This document shows positions 23,561 through 36,992 of a stretch of 64,000 nt of DNA, one piece after another. Below the pieces are notes generated by a model that had not been told where the DNA came from, did not search any database, and worked only from the letters and a program-made list of their open reading frames with translations. The first letter of the stretch is position 1. Each line of letters opens with the position of its first letter. This DNA comes from Wyeomyia smithii (taxonomy: Eukaryota; Arthropoda; Insecta; Diptera; Culicidae), in the NCBI RefSeq assembly GCF_029784165.1, contig NC_073695.1:104712255-104776254 (forward strand). Reading direction: 5' to 3'. A program made the translations under genes and the position numbers.

Positions 23561-26500
23561 CTAGGGAGGGGGTTGTTGAAACAAACGGCAGTTTTAGTGA
23601 TATGTTCAATCTAGTTCCGATCGTTCCACTATGATTGGAAACAGTTGAGTTTAAATCATACATGATTATAAAGGCCAAAACAACTCAAAAGAGAAAATGG
23701 GTGCAAAGCGCTCACGATCCTTGCTTGGAATTTGAGTTTATTTACGATGAGCATGTACGAATGATCATTCCGATGAGGTTTATGAGCTAGTCTGATTATC
23801 TCGTATCGTGTTAGCAAAAACATATGTACATTGAGGTCAGAGAACAATCATGCATTTGAAAACATTATATAACAACGTGCTTGTACGGATGACTTTCTGA
23901 CAGAAGTGAACTGAACTGAAGAATTAAAGTGCAATCAAAATAGTGCACATACATTGATTTGTAACTTTCGATAAGTACGTGTTTTTAAAAGGTGAGTATG
24001 AAACTGATAATCGATCCAAAGAAAAATTAGACACAGAATGTTGTGAAAAAATTAATTGGAGAATCTGTAATAGATTGATGACCAGAGGAAATTTTTTTTT
24101 TTTCAAAAAATGACCCAAGAGAGCATGTTTTGTTGTTTTTTGATAATATTTCTATGACTTTTGTATTTTTGTAAACACAAATAGCAGAGAGTACAGCATT
24201 TTTCTCTGAAGGTCGCCATCTTGGTCGAACAAAAAACTAAGCCTGTTGTTTTTGTGAGAAACTTATGGAAAAATAATTCTTAACGCGAATGTAGTGTTTA
24301 ATGTTAGTCGTTCATTATAAAAAAAATATGTATCAAACACTTGAATGGCAGATAGCTGCCAAAAACCGTGTTTATCTTTTAAATTTGATGGCAAAAAATA
24401 AAAATAAAATTCAATGACAAATTAGCATTACATGGCATAAAGCCCATGCGTTGCATACAACTGATCAAAATCAGCTGAAAAGAACTGTCAAAATGAAATT
24501 TCATGGAACAACGGAAAAACTGGGTAAAAGTTCTCCATTCTCGAAAATAGAACTGTGGCGGTAAACTAAGACTTGTTGTTTGCTGTTAACGTACGCGGAG
24601 GACGCAATAGAAGCGGTAACAGGATTTTTCGCTAGAATCGATGAAGGACAATGTGTCTATAGTTGCCGGTATGTACGCATGTATTTTCACTTAGTGCAAG
24701 AGCATGTAACTGGAAGTTGTTCCTTTACTGAACAAGCACTAAGAATAGACTTTCTTTTAGACATTTTACCGTTATCTTCCTCTCAACTGCGAAGTCATTC
24801 CAATATCAACGACTTCAAATTTTGTTGCACAGTAATTAAAAAACCAGACATTTTAAAAGTTTTATCCATCCATCTGCGACGGATGTAGCACAACATGTTC
24901 AAACATTTCCAAAGCATTGGAATTGTATAATTGAGATATCTTGACTGTTGTTAATCTGCTGTGCAGTCGACTAGACACAGGAAAAACACTACACACGAAA
25001 GATATGCCCGTTACAATGATAAATTATTCCATTACGATGCTAATAGCATTCCTTGTGCTATCCGCGCGGGTTTAGTTGACAGACTAATACTACAATCGTG
25101 GTATGTATAGCAGTTGTTTCGAAGCGCTTTACAATCATGAGTAGCAGCTTGCAGGATGTTTCATGGCTTTGTCTGGAATTCGGAATATGTTTCCAGGTTT
25201 ACGTTATGCAACCTACTAGTGAATGGTTTAAATGATAATATGTTGTTCCATTTATTCAGACAAATTTCCATTGATAATTGAGATCAATTTTTTTATAGTT
25301 TCGAATCATTTTTAATCCTCGTGGGAAAAGGCACGAGTGCAGTTTTGTTACTGTTGTGCTGTTTTAGCGGGAAATTGTTTTATTTTCATTTGAGCAAATA
25401 ATAAACTCACAATTACCTGTTTTTTTGTTGTTAAACTTTCCAGAGGTTAAGGTGTATGAGGTCTACAGACATCTGCAGATTACAACCAGATTTCATTGAC
25501 CTCTGACACGAAACAAAATTTACATTTCGCCAAATTCTTGAAGGCACACAAGAATTTGGTCAAAATTATTTGTATTCAACCTTAACATTAACATCAACAC
25601 AGAAATACAACCAATCAAAACGTATTTGGAAAAATTGCTAAATTCGCCCGTTTCTCCTCAATGAAACAGGAGAGGAGATTATCTTTCACTGCTCTAACAC
25701 TGACGGGTAAGGTGACGCAGTTGCTTGAAGAGAGCAGCAAATCGTGTGTGTCTGAGGAGCATGCAAAAACACCGCGGTGGAATCTGATCTCTCCAGAGCT
25801 GATGTGATCTATGTGATGTCACATAAAAGGACAACATACGCTCAATAACTGCACAACAGGGCTCACTGCAGTGCTTTTATTGTGTCTTTTAGGCAAATAT
25901 CAAACGAGCAAATATTAAATTAAATGAAATCTAGGAAGGAAAGTGTATTGCAATGATTGCTTTGCATCTCGAAACTTAAGAAAAATCCAGTTGACCGTCA
26001 CGCATGTTTGCTCTTCGAATGCTATCGAACTTATCTCAGCAGTGCACACCGCGGCTTTCTTCTGTGTATTCACACTAGAGTGATTTACCACTCTTGTTTC
26101 GCTCAATAGGGGTGTAAACAGCAACTGTGTTAGTTTTACTGCGAGCAGCAAATACACAGGATGTAGTGCAAAAAATTTCTACAGGTAGCACTCATGCTGG
26201 ACAAGAAGTAAACGGTGAATATTCACTCTGCTCTTCTCACATATTGTGGAGAATGCCAAGCCTGTCCGTGAATAGGTACTTGAGTTTACTTCCTACTAGC
26301 TACAGGTTTTCTAATCGCGACGCTACAAACAATGTTTCGTTGGAATTTATAGCGATACATCATAAATTCTAACTACTCATTCTTTTGGTAACTCTAACTA
26401 CCTACTCGCTCTCTTGGATGTTGTATAATGTCGGCTGCAATACACCTAACAGTATGACATTTGCAAAACAATAATTACTATATAAATTTAGGCCGATTAT

Positions 26501-29500
26501 AAACACTTCATTAATGCGCAGTGAATAATATTCAATTCGATTTTTTCCGTGTGGTTGTAAAGGTTCTTCATGGGAATCAACCGATATAAAAATTTTGTCG
26601 AGGCATCAAACAATTGCTCGTCAACTCTGTATGACATCGAAATCTTCAGGATTAGTAGCTTCGGATGTATTCGTTTCCTGCTGCTATACTGCAGCTGATG
26701 AGGAATGATCTATATGGTCTAGGAGTAAACTTACGATGTTCTTTCTGAGCACACTATGATCAAAACATCTTAAATATAGACGAAATTTTTAGTGTACAGG
26801 TCGGACTCGATTATATACAGTCTCCGAAAAATTTTCACTATATATAATCGAATCCTATATATAATCGAATCAGAAAAAAAATTTTTTTTTGTTTGTTTTG
26901 CATAAATATTTTGTTGTTTTTGAATAAATAAGTAGGATTTTCTGACTAACCCCCTTAAAGTCGCAAAAAACCTTTCTTACAAAAATATATGTATGTGCAA
27001 AAATATATGTATGTACAAAAATATATGTATTGATTTCAACCTCAACCTTAACATTGAAATAGTAATATTAGGGTCCATTCAAATTTGACGTGACATAAAT
27101 ATTTGTAAACGTTCCCTCGCGATATTTTTGTTTTAGATCAGCTTTACTTTACTTGAAACATTATGGCTCAAAAATCAACGTTTTGGGTCAAAAAATGTTG
27201 CATTACGTCATATTGGACTGAAGGGAACGTCCATCAATTACGTACCGTAAATAAAAACTATTTTCGACCCCCTCTTTCCTCTAGGTAACGCTCTTTGTAT
27301 AGATCTTCAAAAATTTTAGTATTGATTGCGACGTTTTGTCAGATCTCTACCTCCCCCTAAGCGTTACGTATTTTTAGACGATCCCTATACGACATTGCTG
27401 CTTTAGGTAAGTTATATTTAAAATTGAAAAGAAAAAAAAATTATGATTCGATTATATACAATTTTGTATATAATCGAATCATATATAATCGAGTCCGACC
27501 TGTATGTGATATTGTGTAGTTTCTGGGTTGGAGGTATGGGCAACTTGACATCAAATTTCGTTACTCTTAGGGCGGAAAAAATCTACCAGAAGACGTCGGA
27601 ACGTTCGCTTTGGAAACATTGAAAAATTACACCCTGAAGCTAAAAAAATTCGTAAACCAAAACAATTTTAACGCTTGACGTAAGCCATTCACATTTTGTC
27701 CCACTGAAAATTTTTCTTTATTCGAGTTTACTGTGTAAACTTCCATAAGACGCGATACAAATGTTGTAGACAATGGGGTTATGATGATGATAATTGGCCG
27801 GATAAACTTAATGCTCTACAGTTTACAAGAGAACGTAATCGAGTAACGTAACGAATATCTGGTCATGTAAGATGACATAACTCCATATAGCACATTTTTA
27901 CCATATTTAATTTAGAAATCGAACGCTACGAAGAAATTTACTGCAACTAAATGTGACAGAAGTGTGCTTTATGTGCAGAAAAATAGTAGTAGTAATAGAG
28001 AGTATTACATACCGAAACGATAGTGTAACAAGGAAAAATCATCTATCCTTTTTTGAACTTAACAGAACAAATGCAGGAAAGGCTCAAGAATACTGATACA
28101 AATATAAGAGGTTTTCGTAAAATTGAGTTCATGAATATTGTGCATTATACAGAAAGCTGTTTAAAATTATCTACGGTAAGTCGGAGTGATTCAAGCATGT
28201 CGCTAGAAGCATATGAAGAGCTAAGAAAACGAACGATGCAAAAAAGTCGTTTTAACATTGCTTCGCGTTGCTACTGGGAATGGAAACTAGAAACCATAAC
28301 AAATATATAAGCGCACCGCAAGATTGTGTGTTTAATATGACCACGGTGGCTAAGCTTAATGTCAGATTAACCCGTGAGAATGATTAACACTAACCACTAC
28401 CAGAAATAATTGATCGATCGTTGCTTGAAATACGACCAAAATATCAAATAATGTAGCACAAAACCATTTTCTTTTATGGCAAAGCTTTACTACATATGGT
28501 CGGCGTACAGCTAAACCGAACCATGCGCCAAAAACATTATTTCGAGTAATTGGCGTTCAAAATTTCGGCCACCCCGTATATTTGCTGCAAGCTGTTACAG
28601 AGAACTTTTGTTATAATATCATAATGAATTGTTCAAATGAATACGTTTCCTTCATGAATCTGGTTCTAATAACTCAATTTTGACAAAAGTCACGCAACAG
28701 TTTGATCTGGTCGCACACCGATCATATGACAAAATTGGCTCGCATAAATTGCTTTTCTACTAGGAAGTTCTACGGTCGATTGCCTAAGTAAACATTTTTT
28801 TATTAGTATACGAACTGTCAGGAAAGTTTATTAGTATTCCGGAAATAAAAAGCAATGACTAGTAATTTGTAGGAATTGTATGAGTTATGAATAAATATGT
28901 TAAATAAATTTGTAGGGCTGTCGGCTACAGTCCTACTTCCTTTAAAAGTCTCTTCAAACCGAAATTCAAACATAAAACTAATGACCTGTAATACCAGTAC
29001 TATACCAACGAGACCATCTCGGAAGTCAACCCGAAAAAAATAAAACTAATTCAAGTAATTCGTGTAGAATATCCAAACCAAAATGTACTCAAATAAAAAA
29101 ATAAACGTATAAAGAGGATTATATACATTCAAGCAAACGAAGTTCTAGTGTAATAGCTATTCATAAAGCGTTTAGAGTGACACATTTAAATAGTTGATTG
29201 GTGTGATTTTTACGTGTAATTTCATTCATTAAACGTATTGTTTTTGTGTCACCTCAAATCGCATATGTACACAGTGAGGAAACAATAGACCAACGTAATC
29301 GACAGTGAGAGTAAGTTGTGTGTGAGTGTTGACAGCAAACAGAAGAAAACAGAGAAAGAAACAAAAACTCAACATGTTTGATTAACGGCACTAATAAGAT
29401 GAATTACCATATTCTAATCCGTGGTCGTAAAACTGGCCTAAAATGTACAATAAAGTGGATAGAAAAATCATTGATTAAGTGTGGCTATGTTGTATTTTTA

Positions 29501-30001
29501 ATATCGAAACAACCTTATTTTCGACTCAGTATCTTATTTTGATACTGTACACCCTAGCGACGACAGGTTCGGGAGAATAGGAAACTATTAGGATAAAAAA
29601 AAAATAGAAATATAATAGATACGAAGAACATAAGCATGAGAAGTAAACCAATTGAAGCCCAACTGGCATTGCTACTAAAGTACAAGAATAGAACTAGACA
29701 GATACAGAGTCCGAGCAAAATCACTCTAGATATAGGGTAGCATCAGGTGAGCAGCACTAATAAACAAAAACAAGTAACTATTTTTTCATTGCTCAAAAGA
29801 AAATCTAAGTAAAAGGGATATCGTTTCACAAAATCACGATGGCTTAATGGTAGGGAGATGAGTTAGGGGTAACGATTTGACAACTTGTCTCTCTCTCATA
29901 CACACACACACGATAAGAGCGGACACTAATGACCGTTTACTTGGTAGTTTACTGGTAGGCTGTATAGAATGGCATTGGCAGATGGCGGGGGTGGCACTTA
30001 C
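23561..30001 (-). other. Phactr: 6.4 kb Phactr intron
   Basis: This AT-rich intron carries a pogo-like MITE at 26797-27502. I see nothing identifiable in 23561-26796 or 27503-30001. The frame at about 28040-28310 has no recognisable motif and is not called. Confidence 0.75.
26797..27502. mobile_element. Pogo-like MITE, CAGGTCGGACTCGATTATA ends
   Basis: The left end CAGGTCGGACTCGATTATAT is inverted at the right end (ATAATCGAGTCCGACCTG), with TA on both sides. CAG-type termini with a TA duplication are typical of pogo/Tigger elements. Sub-terminal 'tatataatcga' half-palindromes repeat at both ends. The middle (about 27060-27390) contains other repetitive phrases with 'attacgta' and may be a nested insertion. 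There is no transposase. Confidence 0.8.
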
Positions 30002-30242
30002 TTGATCGTTGCGGTCGGATTGTTGTCGTAGCGTACGGTGAGTGTCCGGTTATCCTGTGTCGGCGTTCCCGGGTTCGAACCCTTCTTTTTTAAAGCTGAT
30101 TTCAATGGCACTGCGTTGAACTTGGGCTCCTTCGCGGGGATCTCGTCAATACGGTTTGTATCGATGGCGGGATTTGGTTGTGACATTGTGTACATGTACT
30201 CCTCGTCCGAGTCGAGCTCGTCGTGATCATTATTTTCATGAT
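30002..30242 (-). CDS. Phactr: Phactr exon with the acidic YMYTMSQ segment
   Basis: This covers residues 266-344. It opens with an acidic run (ENNDHDELDSDEEYMYTM), then PLKSALKKKG, a basic patch (about 311-318) that could act in nuclear import, and a T/N-rich end. The acceptor ACCTCACAG leaves AT to complete an aspartate codon. The donor is AA|GTAAGT in phase 2, matched by the single T at the start of the next exon. The linker between the proline-rich centre and the RPEL array is usually variable in this family, so function here is inferred from position only. Confidence 0.92.
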
Positions 30243-31060
30243 CTGTGAGGTAAAATAATAGATGTCAATTGGTGGATTAGCAAGGTAAAATAGAATTGAA
30301 AATATTTTCAGCCGGGATACCATCCGACGATAGAAAATGTAAAATTCGAAGATGGATATTAGGGTAGCTATAAACAGATACTGACAGTCATCCCTTGTTT
30401 ATACGAAACTGCATATAAATTGGAACAACCATGCTCAGTGCTGCATAATATACGTATACAAAATAGAAAAAAATGTATTTGGCAAATATGTATATGAGTA
30501 GTTTACCACACATTTTCATTATCCATAATCCTTTTTATTAGGATTTTTTTTAAATTCTAACTATCACATAATATGTACAATTCCAAAATTGTCACATTTT
30601 GAGTGCTAAGCACACTGATTTACCCTCACGAAAGCATCGTAAAATTAGTTTCACTGCTACACGCTAGAAGCAATTCGTTATGGTAAGAGTTCTATAAAAT
30701 ATTGACATTTATAGAATTTTATTCCAACCGGTTCTCATATTGTCGCTGTCCATTTGCTAACATGCAGATTCATCCTTTCTTAGTCCATGCACCCTCTTTT
30801 TTATAATTCACACGAGCGTTTTCTCCCTATCGGCACCATTACACCTGCGCCTGAATATTTTCGACCAATATCTTGATCTTCGGAGCAGTTGTTGACACAG
30901 CACACCTCCTATCATCCTCGATGTCCAGTCTGTTGCGGTATTTTATTTCAATATGCTACACTGTATGTTCGCACTGGAGGACAGCAATTGGGGAACTGAA
31001 CTGACCGAGCGAAGCGGCAAGGCAAAATTTCACGAAGGAGGAAAATTCATTAACTCAATT

Positions 31061-31264
31061 AGTCCTAAAAAGAACTGGGTGGGTTGCCTCCACTCTGGTC
31101 AGACGGTTGGAATAAAACTCCAATGCTCGCTATCGAACTTGTATTTTCCTGTTTCTCTCTGCTTCTATAATGATTTTCTGCTTCTTCTGCTTCTTCTACG
31201 ATGTGAACAACTGGGTAATCAAAACAAAACTGATGACTTGAACGACGCGTCTGCTGCTTTTATA
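31061..31264 (-). pseudogene. Possible histone-gene relic: TATA promoter and 3' stem-loop with no coding region
   Basis: On the minus strand there is a CCAAT box in GCCAATCATCG, a CCCCGCCCCC block, TATAAAAG at 31257-31264, and an initiator-like TCAGT at 31229-31233, about 33 nt further on. Only 155 nt later comes AGTTCTTTTTAGGACT (31061-31076), a perfect 6-bp stem with a T4 loop. It fits the histone 3' pattern GGYYYT-TTYN-ARRRCC except for its outer pair. No histone coding sequence lies between them. A deleted histone gene copy would explain this, but chance assembly of such short motifs cannot be excluded. Confidence 0.4.
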
Positions 31265-31744
31265 GCGTCGCGCTGGGGGCGGGGTTTGGCGGTCCTCGAT
31301 GATTGGCTGTTCTTTGTTAACTGCTGAAAACGGCTGACTTGTTGTTGCTTATTGTTGCTACTTTCGGCGTGAGACGGAACACTGTAGAAAATCCAGATTT
31401 ACGAAAATATGTCGACACGAATGACAGTAACGCTCGTAACGCTAATTTCGTGCTATTAGGAAAAAAACGGCACAATGTGGCCCGGAAATCGTACTGCGAT
31501 TTTTCTTCAAATAACTCATTGACCTGCAACAATGAGCTCATCCTGGAACCGGTCAGGAGCGTTCGTCATTGCTAGTCGGAAAAAGTTTTGTACTAAGTCC
31601 AAATCTTGTGCTTTGATATCCCGAAAATCAGTTCCAAATTCAACTAGAAGTGATGTCAGATGCTCTGCAATTTAATTCTTGATCATCGGGACTATTTTGT
31701 CAATCACAATATTCGCTAACATTGTCAATCGTAAAAGCGAAATA

Positions 31745-32237
31745 CAGTCAGGTTTTTTTTTACGCGGGGGATACGTACCTCGTAAAAAAAAACCGCGTAA
31801 AAAAAACCGCGCTAATTCAAAAATCCGCGTAAAAAAAACGCGTTAGTTCAAAAATCCGCGTAAAAATACACGTTTTTTTTTAAATCCGCGTAAAGTAGTT
31901 CAGCAAGAAGGGCTTAAGAAAAAACCCTAGACGCTCTAGAACCAGTATTTAAAATTATCCTCTTTGACGGTTATTCCGGATCTTTCGGTGGGCGGAGAGT
32001 ATTTTTTTGGACTAAGTCTTTTACTAGATAAACACTTAAACGTTTCTGGTTTCAACCCACGTTAATTCGGAAATTCGTGAAAATTTTTTTGAATTAGCGC
32101 GGTATCGCGTAAAAAAAAACGCGTTAATTCAAAAATCCGCGTTAAAAAAAACCGCGTTAATTCAAAAATCCGCGTTAATTCAAAAATCCGCGTTAAAAAA
32201 CCGCGTGTAAAAAAAAACGCGTAAAAAAACCTGACTG
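31745..32237. mobile_element. Pogo/Tigger-like MITE, CAGTCAGGTTTTTTTTTACGCGG ends
   Basis: The termini CAGTCAGGTTTTTTTTT and AAAAAAACCTGACTG are inverted, with TA directly outside each end (31743-31744 and 32238-32239). Sub-terminal 'aaaaatccgcgtaaaaaa' repeats fill both flanks. The start 'gcgggggatacgtacctcg' recalls Tigger ends. The element is 493 bp and has no coding capacity. Confidence 0.85.
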
Positions 32238-33044
32238 TACATGTGAAATTTCCCCGAACGCAATTTCCTCCTCCTAACGAACTAATTCCTTCCTAAGGTA
32301 AATTCCCCACCGGTTGAAAACCGCTGGTTTATATAGTATCTTGCGTTTTAACACAATTTTATAAGATTTTTTTCACTTACAATAGGCCGTCACATCGTCA
32401 CATATTTTTTTGCGTCGAAAGTAATTTCAATGAACGCATTTTCTCTTGCTTTCACATGAGCGGTAAAAGTATATTTCGAACGATTACCGACCAACCAGGA
32501 ACAATATACAGACGAAAATTTATAATGTTTACACTGCTAGCCCACAATTCATTCGACAGTTAAATAGTAACCTCCAGCTGATTCGGTGGATCAAAGCTCT
32601 CGGTTGGTGCAGTAATGAAGGAAAGAAGCTCACCCGGTGATTCCAAAGTATGTGTGCCAAGTGCTCGGATGTGCTACTATCTACGGTTGCTTTGGTTGTT
32701 AGTCAGAATGGCAGGAATGTTCGCTATTATTGCCACTTTTTGCAAGTATTTTATTTTTAAATCAAAACATCTGCGACTGTTGGCGGAGTCAGCCGACTCG
32801 CGATAGCAGAATTCCGAAACGAATAAAAGTTTGGCTGTTGAAGCGTGGGAAGCCGGTAGATGACGAGGTGCAGCGATGTCAAAAACTATATGTATAAGCA
32901 TGGTAATGACCTTTAAATCTTTTAAATTTTGATACTTTTGTGATGTTATTGCTTTACATAAAACCATTCAGGCCTTTTCCGCTAGAAACAACGTGCTTTC
33001 TGTAGGGTAGGGTGCCAACAAAAATGGTCATTTTGAGAAACCCT

Positions 33045-33150
33045 ATACAAAATGTTCACCTGCCCGAAAAAAAACACCCTGTGCTTTCAGCTCAATCGGA
33101 CCTAAAATGGGGTGGCGCAAAGCGATTGAATTTTGACCTTCAAAAATCCA
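33045..33150 (+). repeat. Inverted repeat pair, left copy
   Basis: The segment running from 'tacaaaatgttcacc' through 'aaaaaacaccctgtgc', 'ctcaatcggacc' and 'ggggtggcgcaaagcgattg' recurs inverted at 34534-34649. The interval of about 1.4 kb has no transposase. Confidence 0.75.
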
Positions 33151-34533
33151 AAAATTAACCCAACCGAGTGAAACGGGGCATGAAATTTCGGTTTTCGAAA
33201 TTTTTGACGTGGGACTACGTCTTTGTTTTCTATACTGGGATGCATTCTGTAAAATAGGAAACGAAACTGGCGAATGTAACGTCAGATTTCAAACGATAAT
33301 AACAGCATAACCACATGATGGATAACAATAACCAATATATTGTTGGAGAGATAAAACGTGTAACAATTTTATAATATGCTAGTCATCATTATTATTTCAC
33401 TGCCCAACGGTGAAAATTGATAAAAAGTTATAAGAAAATTTACGCGAACAATGAACCAATCACACGCGAGCATTCTTAACACAGACGATGTGAATGGACA
33501 CCAACCATTTCCTGTGATATTTTCTGTTTCAATATCAAAAAAAAAAAAAAAATTGACAGAGTTTCCCCGTCCTAACAGGTCAATTTAAGTTTGCTTCCAT
33601 GAACTTAGACTAATTTGAAGTCTCGAAGGTAAAGATCTTCCGAAAAGTTTGGAAACAAGCCTTTTACTTGAACAATTTCTAAACCTGCTGTCAGAGCATA
33701 ATAAAAACTGATGTCTTGAAAGCAAACATGCTGGTTAAAGCAACAATACCGCACAGTATAATATACATATTATGTGGAGCAGAGCGCCGCTGGTCTCTCG
33801 TCGTCTATCATTGCAGTGGTTAGTACCCGATTTCTATTTCCGTGAAATCAAGGAAAAACTGCAATGCTGCTGCATTGATAGTGATTAAGAGTTTATCTCA
33901 TGAATATGGTTACCTTGTAATTGTTGATTGATTTTTCGCTGGAACTTGTTGATTATTTTGTCCAATATATCTTCTTATGTTTCCCTATGAGTGAACCTAT
34001 GTAACGGCTTCGAAATTATTTCCATAATAAGATTTATGTAGTAAATTTAATTTGATCAGAGTTAAATAAAACAAACAATTTATTATGATATCGTAGGTAT
34101 TGCTGGATTTGGTTTATGAGGAAATAGATTTAATTCTGATTCAGACGCATTGTGAGAAATTCTTGGTGCTTCTACAATAACAACGACACGCTTGTGCCTT
34201 GTTAAATAAATGTTGTTCGCACAAAAAAACACTACAAAATATCGTTAAGTGTAGTCGAAGTTCTTTCGAGTGTTGTTCAGTATATTTCTAAAAAGAAAAT
34301 TTATGGGGAGGCTGCGTATAAAAAAAAACTTAAACCACAGAACAAACGAATTGTTGCTGTCTGCAGATTCAGTAACCTTTGTAACTAAAAATCCTTCCAA
34401 TTATAGTGTTTAGTCATGTCACCAATTCATACAACTCTAGGGGTGTATACCTTGTAGTATTTTGATGCCTGATGGCACATGTAACGTCGAGATCTGGTAT
34501 CATCTGAAGAAAAAATTCATGATTTTGGTGATT

Positions 34534-34649
34534 TTTTGAATTTCTCAAGGTCAAACTTCAATCGCTTTGCGCCACCCCGTTTTAAGTCCGATCGAGCTAA
34601 AACTTTGCACAGGGTGTTTTTTTCTGGTAGTTGAACATTTTGTGTAGAT
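34534..34649 (-). repeat. Inverted repeat pair, right copy
   Basis: This is the reverse complement of the unit at 33045-33150, with 'caatcgctttgcgccacccc' and 'gcacagggtgtttttttctg'. The two copies could be the arms of one element or two separate insertions. Confidence 0.75.
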
Positions 34650-36278
34650 TTATTTTTTTAATTTCTGGTTTTTTCCCCTTATAAGTGGTTGTTATTGCAT
34701 TGATATTTCAACATTCGAGGTGTCCATCTGCCAATTATTTCTTGGACGGAGACCAAGCTACCGCTCTACTGTGATATACTCCATCATAACTTTCTGGTTC
34801 ATCACTTTCCTAAAACATCACTACTTGTTCAGTTGGTGGTCTAATTGGATTGCACGCTAACTAGGCATCGAATTTCACATGAAACTGTTTACCTGAATGA
34901 AATTTGCGTTCTAGATATACGTAGCTCTGTCCAAGGTACGTAACATGCGATGTCATAAAACGCGATGGCATGCACAGGGTGAATGTTTCGCGGAGTGAAT
35001 TCTGAAAAGACTATTGTTCTGAACCTGACATGTATTGACAATGTATAGTATCAAAAATCTACTCGTCCAAATACGTAGAAGTACCAGAAAAGCGAAATTA
35101 GTTAAATAATGGATCATAAAATCATATAACAAAGGTTTTCCAGTTTGGTTAGATTCGCTTGAAGTATATTTAGATCATTTCAGAAGCTCGCATTTCATTT
35201 CCGTCGAGGTGAATGCGAATAAACGGAAGTATAAGTCAACTTCGTAGATATCAATTGATAAAGACAATCTATTAAAAAAATTCTACGTTTCGGACGCTTC
35301 GGTGACCTTTCTGCTAACGAAAAAAATAACAAAAAGGACGGACAGTTTAACTAAATTATCGTGAAGCTGTTTATGAGCTGACGTCTTGAACTAGCGAGAT
35401 ATATTTGTTCAGTGTTAATACACCTTCTTCAAATTTACTTTTTTGTAAAATTTTGCCCACTCGACAAAACTAGCAGACTCCAACATGAATCCTGCAGGAT
35501 AGGGTACTGGACACAACGATTTAAAACGCTAGGTGTTATTTTCAATGAAAAAATAAAACGGGGGTTTTGTTATTTCCGTGTGAAAAAAGGACAGTATCGG
35601 TCAGTATCGATTATAGTCTCTGATAAACCACAGTGTTTTGAAAGCCAAAAAATTGCTTATATCTATATCTGTCTCTTCAGGCAGCAGGCAAAATGAAAAA
35701 AAAGGAAATCAGACTATACATATGTAGAGGCCACCAGTGTCTGTGGTTTAGTGCTTTCTTCTGAAGGTTAAGCAAGCGGTTATTGTTACTAAATGTGCTG
35801 GGATTATAGCACTTTTCGCTCGTGTGCTAATTATGGAGACTTAGAGCAGAATTTTTTTAGCAGTGTGCATTGTGCCTGGCGAATAGTTAGAACTAAGCAG
35901 GTTGTATTTGTAACCCTAGAATCCTTTGAATCCAAATTATTTCCACACAGAAAACTACAGTAGACTCAGCGGATGTTTCTGAATCCGACTTTGTTCATTA
36001 GATTTAAAAAAAAAGATTATATACATTAAGCATTGTAGCGTTTTCAAAGAATCAGAAACGATTCTCATGATTAAACTTCACGAGACCGAACGTACGAGTG
36101 AATCGCAGCTACAGTTTTTCGGGTGCTAATAGTGAAGGATAATGAATGGCCATGCTCGGGGTTGTTGGGCCGTTGGCGATTATTGTTTCTAACGTTCAAG
36201 CTTTGAAGCATCAAAGATACAAGAATTCTGTTTCTGTTCAAGGGATAAAAGCTTAAAGCACGTGCTCGAAGTACTTAC

Positions 36279-36782
36279 CATCGTAATCGTAATCATTCAT
36301 ATCTAACGGTATAATATTACTCGCGCTAATACTATTATTGCTACAAGTAGTAGTGGAATGCACGCTAGGGCCATGCGGTCGTCCGCCGATCATAGTCGGA
36401 CTTGGTGTTGAAAACATCGGCGGCGGAGGAATGGGCCCGATCTCCGACACCGGAATCGGAGGTTCCGGTAGCTCCGACAGCATGATGTGATTCGAAAGAT
36501 GGTGATGGTGTGGGTGGCCGCCATGTTGCGTTTGCTGTTGAAGCGCTTGTTGATGGTGCTGTGCAACAGCCGCCGCAGCGGCTGACAGCGCAGCTTGTGT
36601 AGGAAGTTGGGACTGGTGCTGGTGCTGAGCAATGGCCGCTGCAGCAGCCGCAGTCGCTAGAGCGGACTGCTGGTGCTGCTGATGTTGCAACTGCAGCGCT
36701 TGATGGGATGACTGTTGCAACTGCTGTTGGTTAGATGGGTTCTCGTTCGATGGCGGTGGTGTTTTCCGTTGATTATCTTGAA
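36279..36782 (-). CDS. Phactr: Phactr exon: H/Q/A-rich region and proline-rich signature
   Basis: This covers residues 98-264. The first half is low-complexity, with Q/H runs, an A6 run, an A5 run and HPHHHH. It is followed by a family signature with ELPEPPIPVSEIGPIPPPP, which is also present in vertebrate Phactr proteins upstream of the acidic region. The end is NDYDYD. The acceptor is TTCTTACAG, entered with TT to complete a phenylalanine codon. The donor is G|GTAAGT in phase 1. The homopeptide runs make length polymorphism likely. Proline-rich stretches of this sort may bind SH3 or EVH1 domains, but that is inference. Confidence 0.93.
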
Positions 36783-36992
36783 CTGTAAGAAAGGTACAAA
36801 ATGATGGTTGAGTACGATTGGGTCAATGAGTGGGAATTCTTGAGAGCGACACTACAAACAAGTCTGAGAGCAGAATAGCAAGCTACTCGCTAGAGTTTGG
36901 TTTAGAAGATCTTATATATTAGAGTTCTAGAACAATAATTGGGGGGCATGGAGAAAAAGCAAACTATACAGCTCTTAGTCCGATATACTTAC
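36783..36992 (-). other. Phactr: 210-nt Phactr intron
   Basis: Donor GTAAGT and acceptor TTCTTACAG. Nothing else is visible. Confidence 0.85.

Larger units (their letters stand above)
30243..36278 (-). other. Phactr: 6.0 kb Phactr intron
   Basis: It holds a possible histone-gene relic (31061-31264), a pogo-like MITE (31745-32237) and an inverted repeat pair at 33.0 and 34.6 kb. I see no gene or repeat in 34650-36278 or 32238-33040. Confidence 0.7.

Noticed and set aside
30953..31327. 124-codon plus-strand frame
   Set aside because: No domain, leucine-rich by composition, and it overlaps promoter-like and stem-loop motifs on the other strand.
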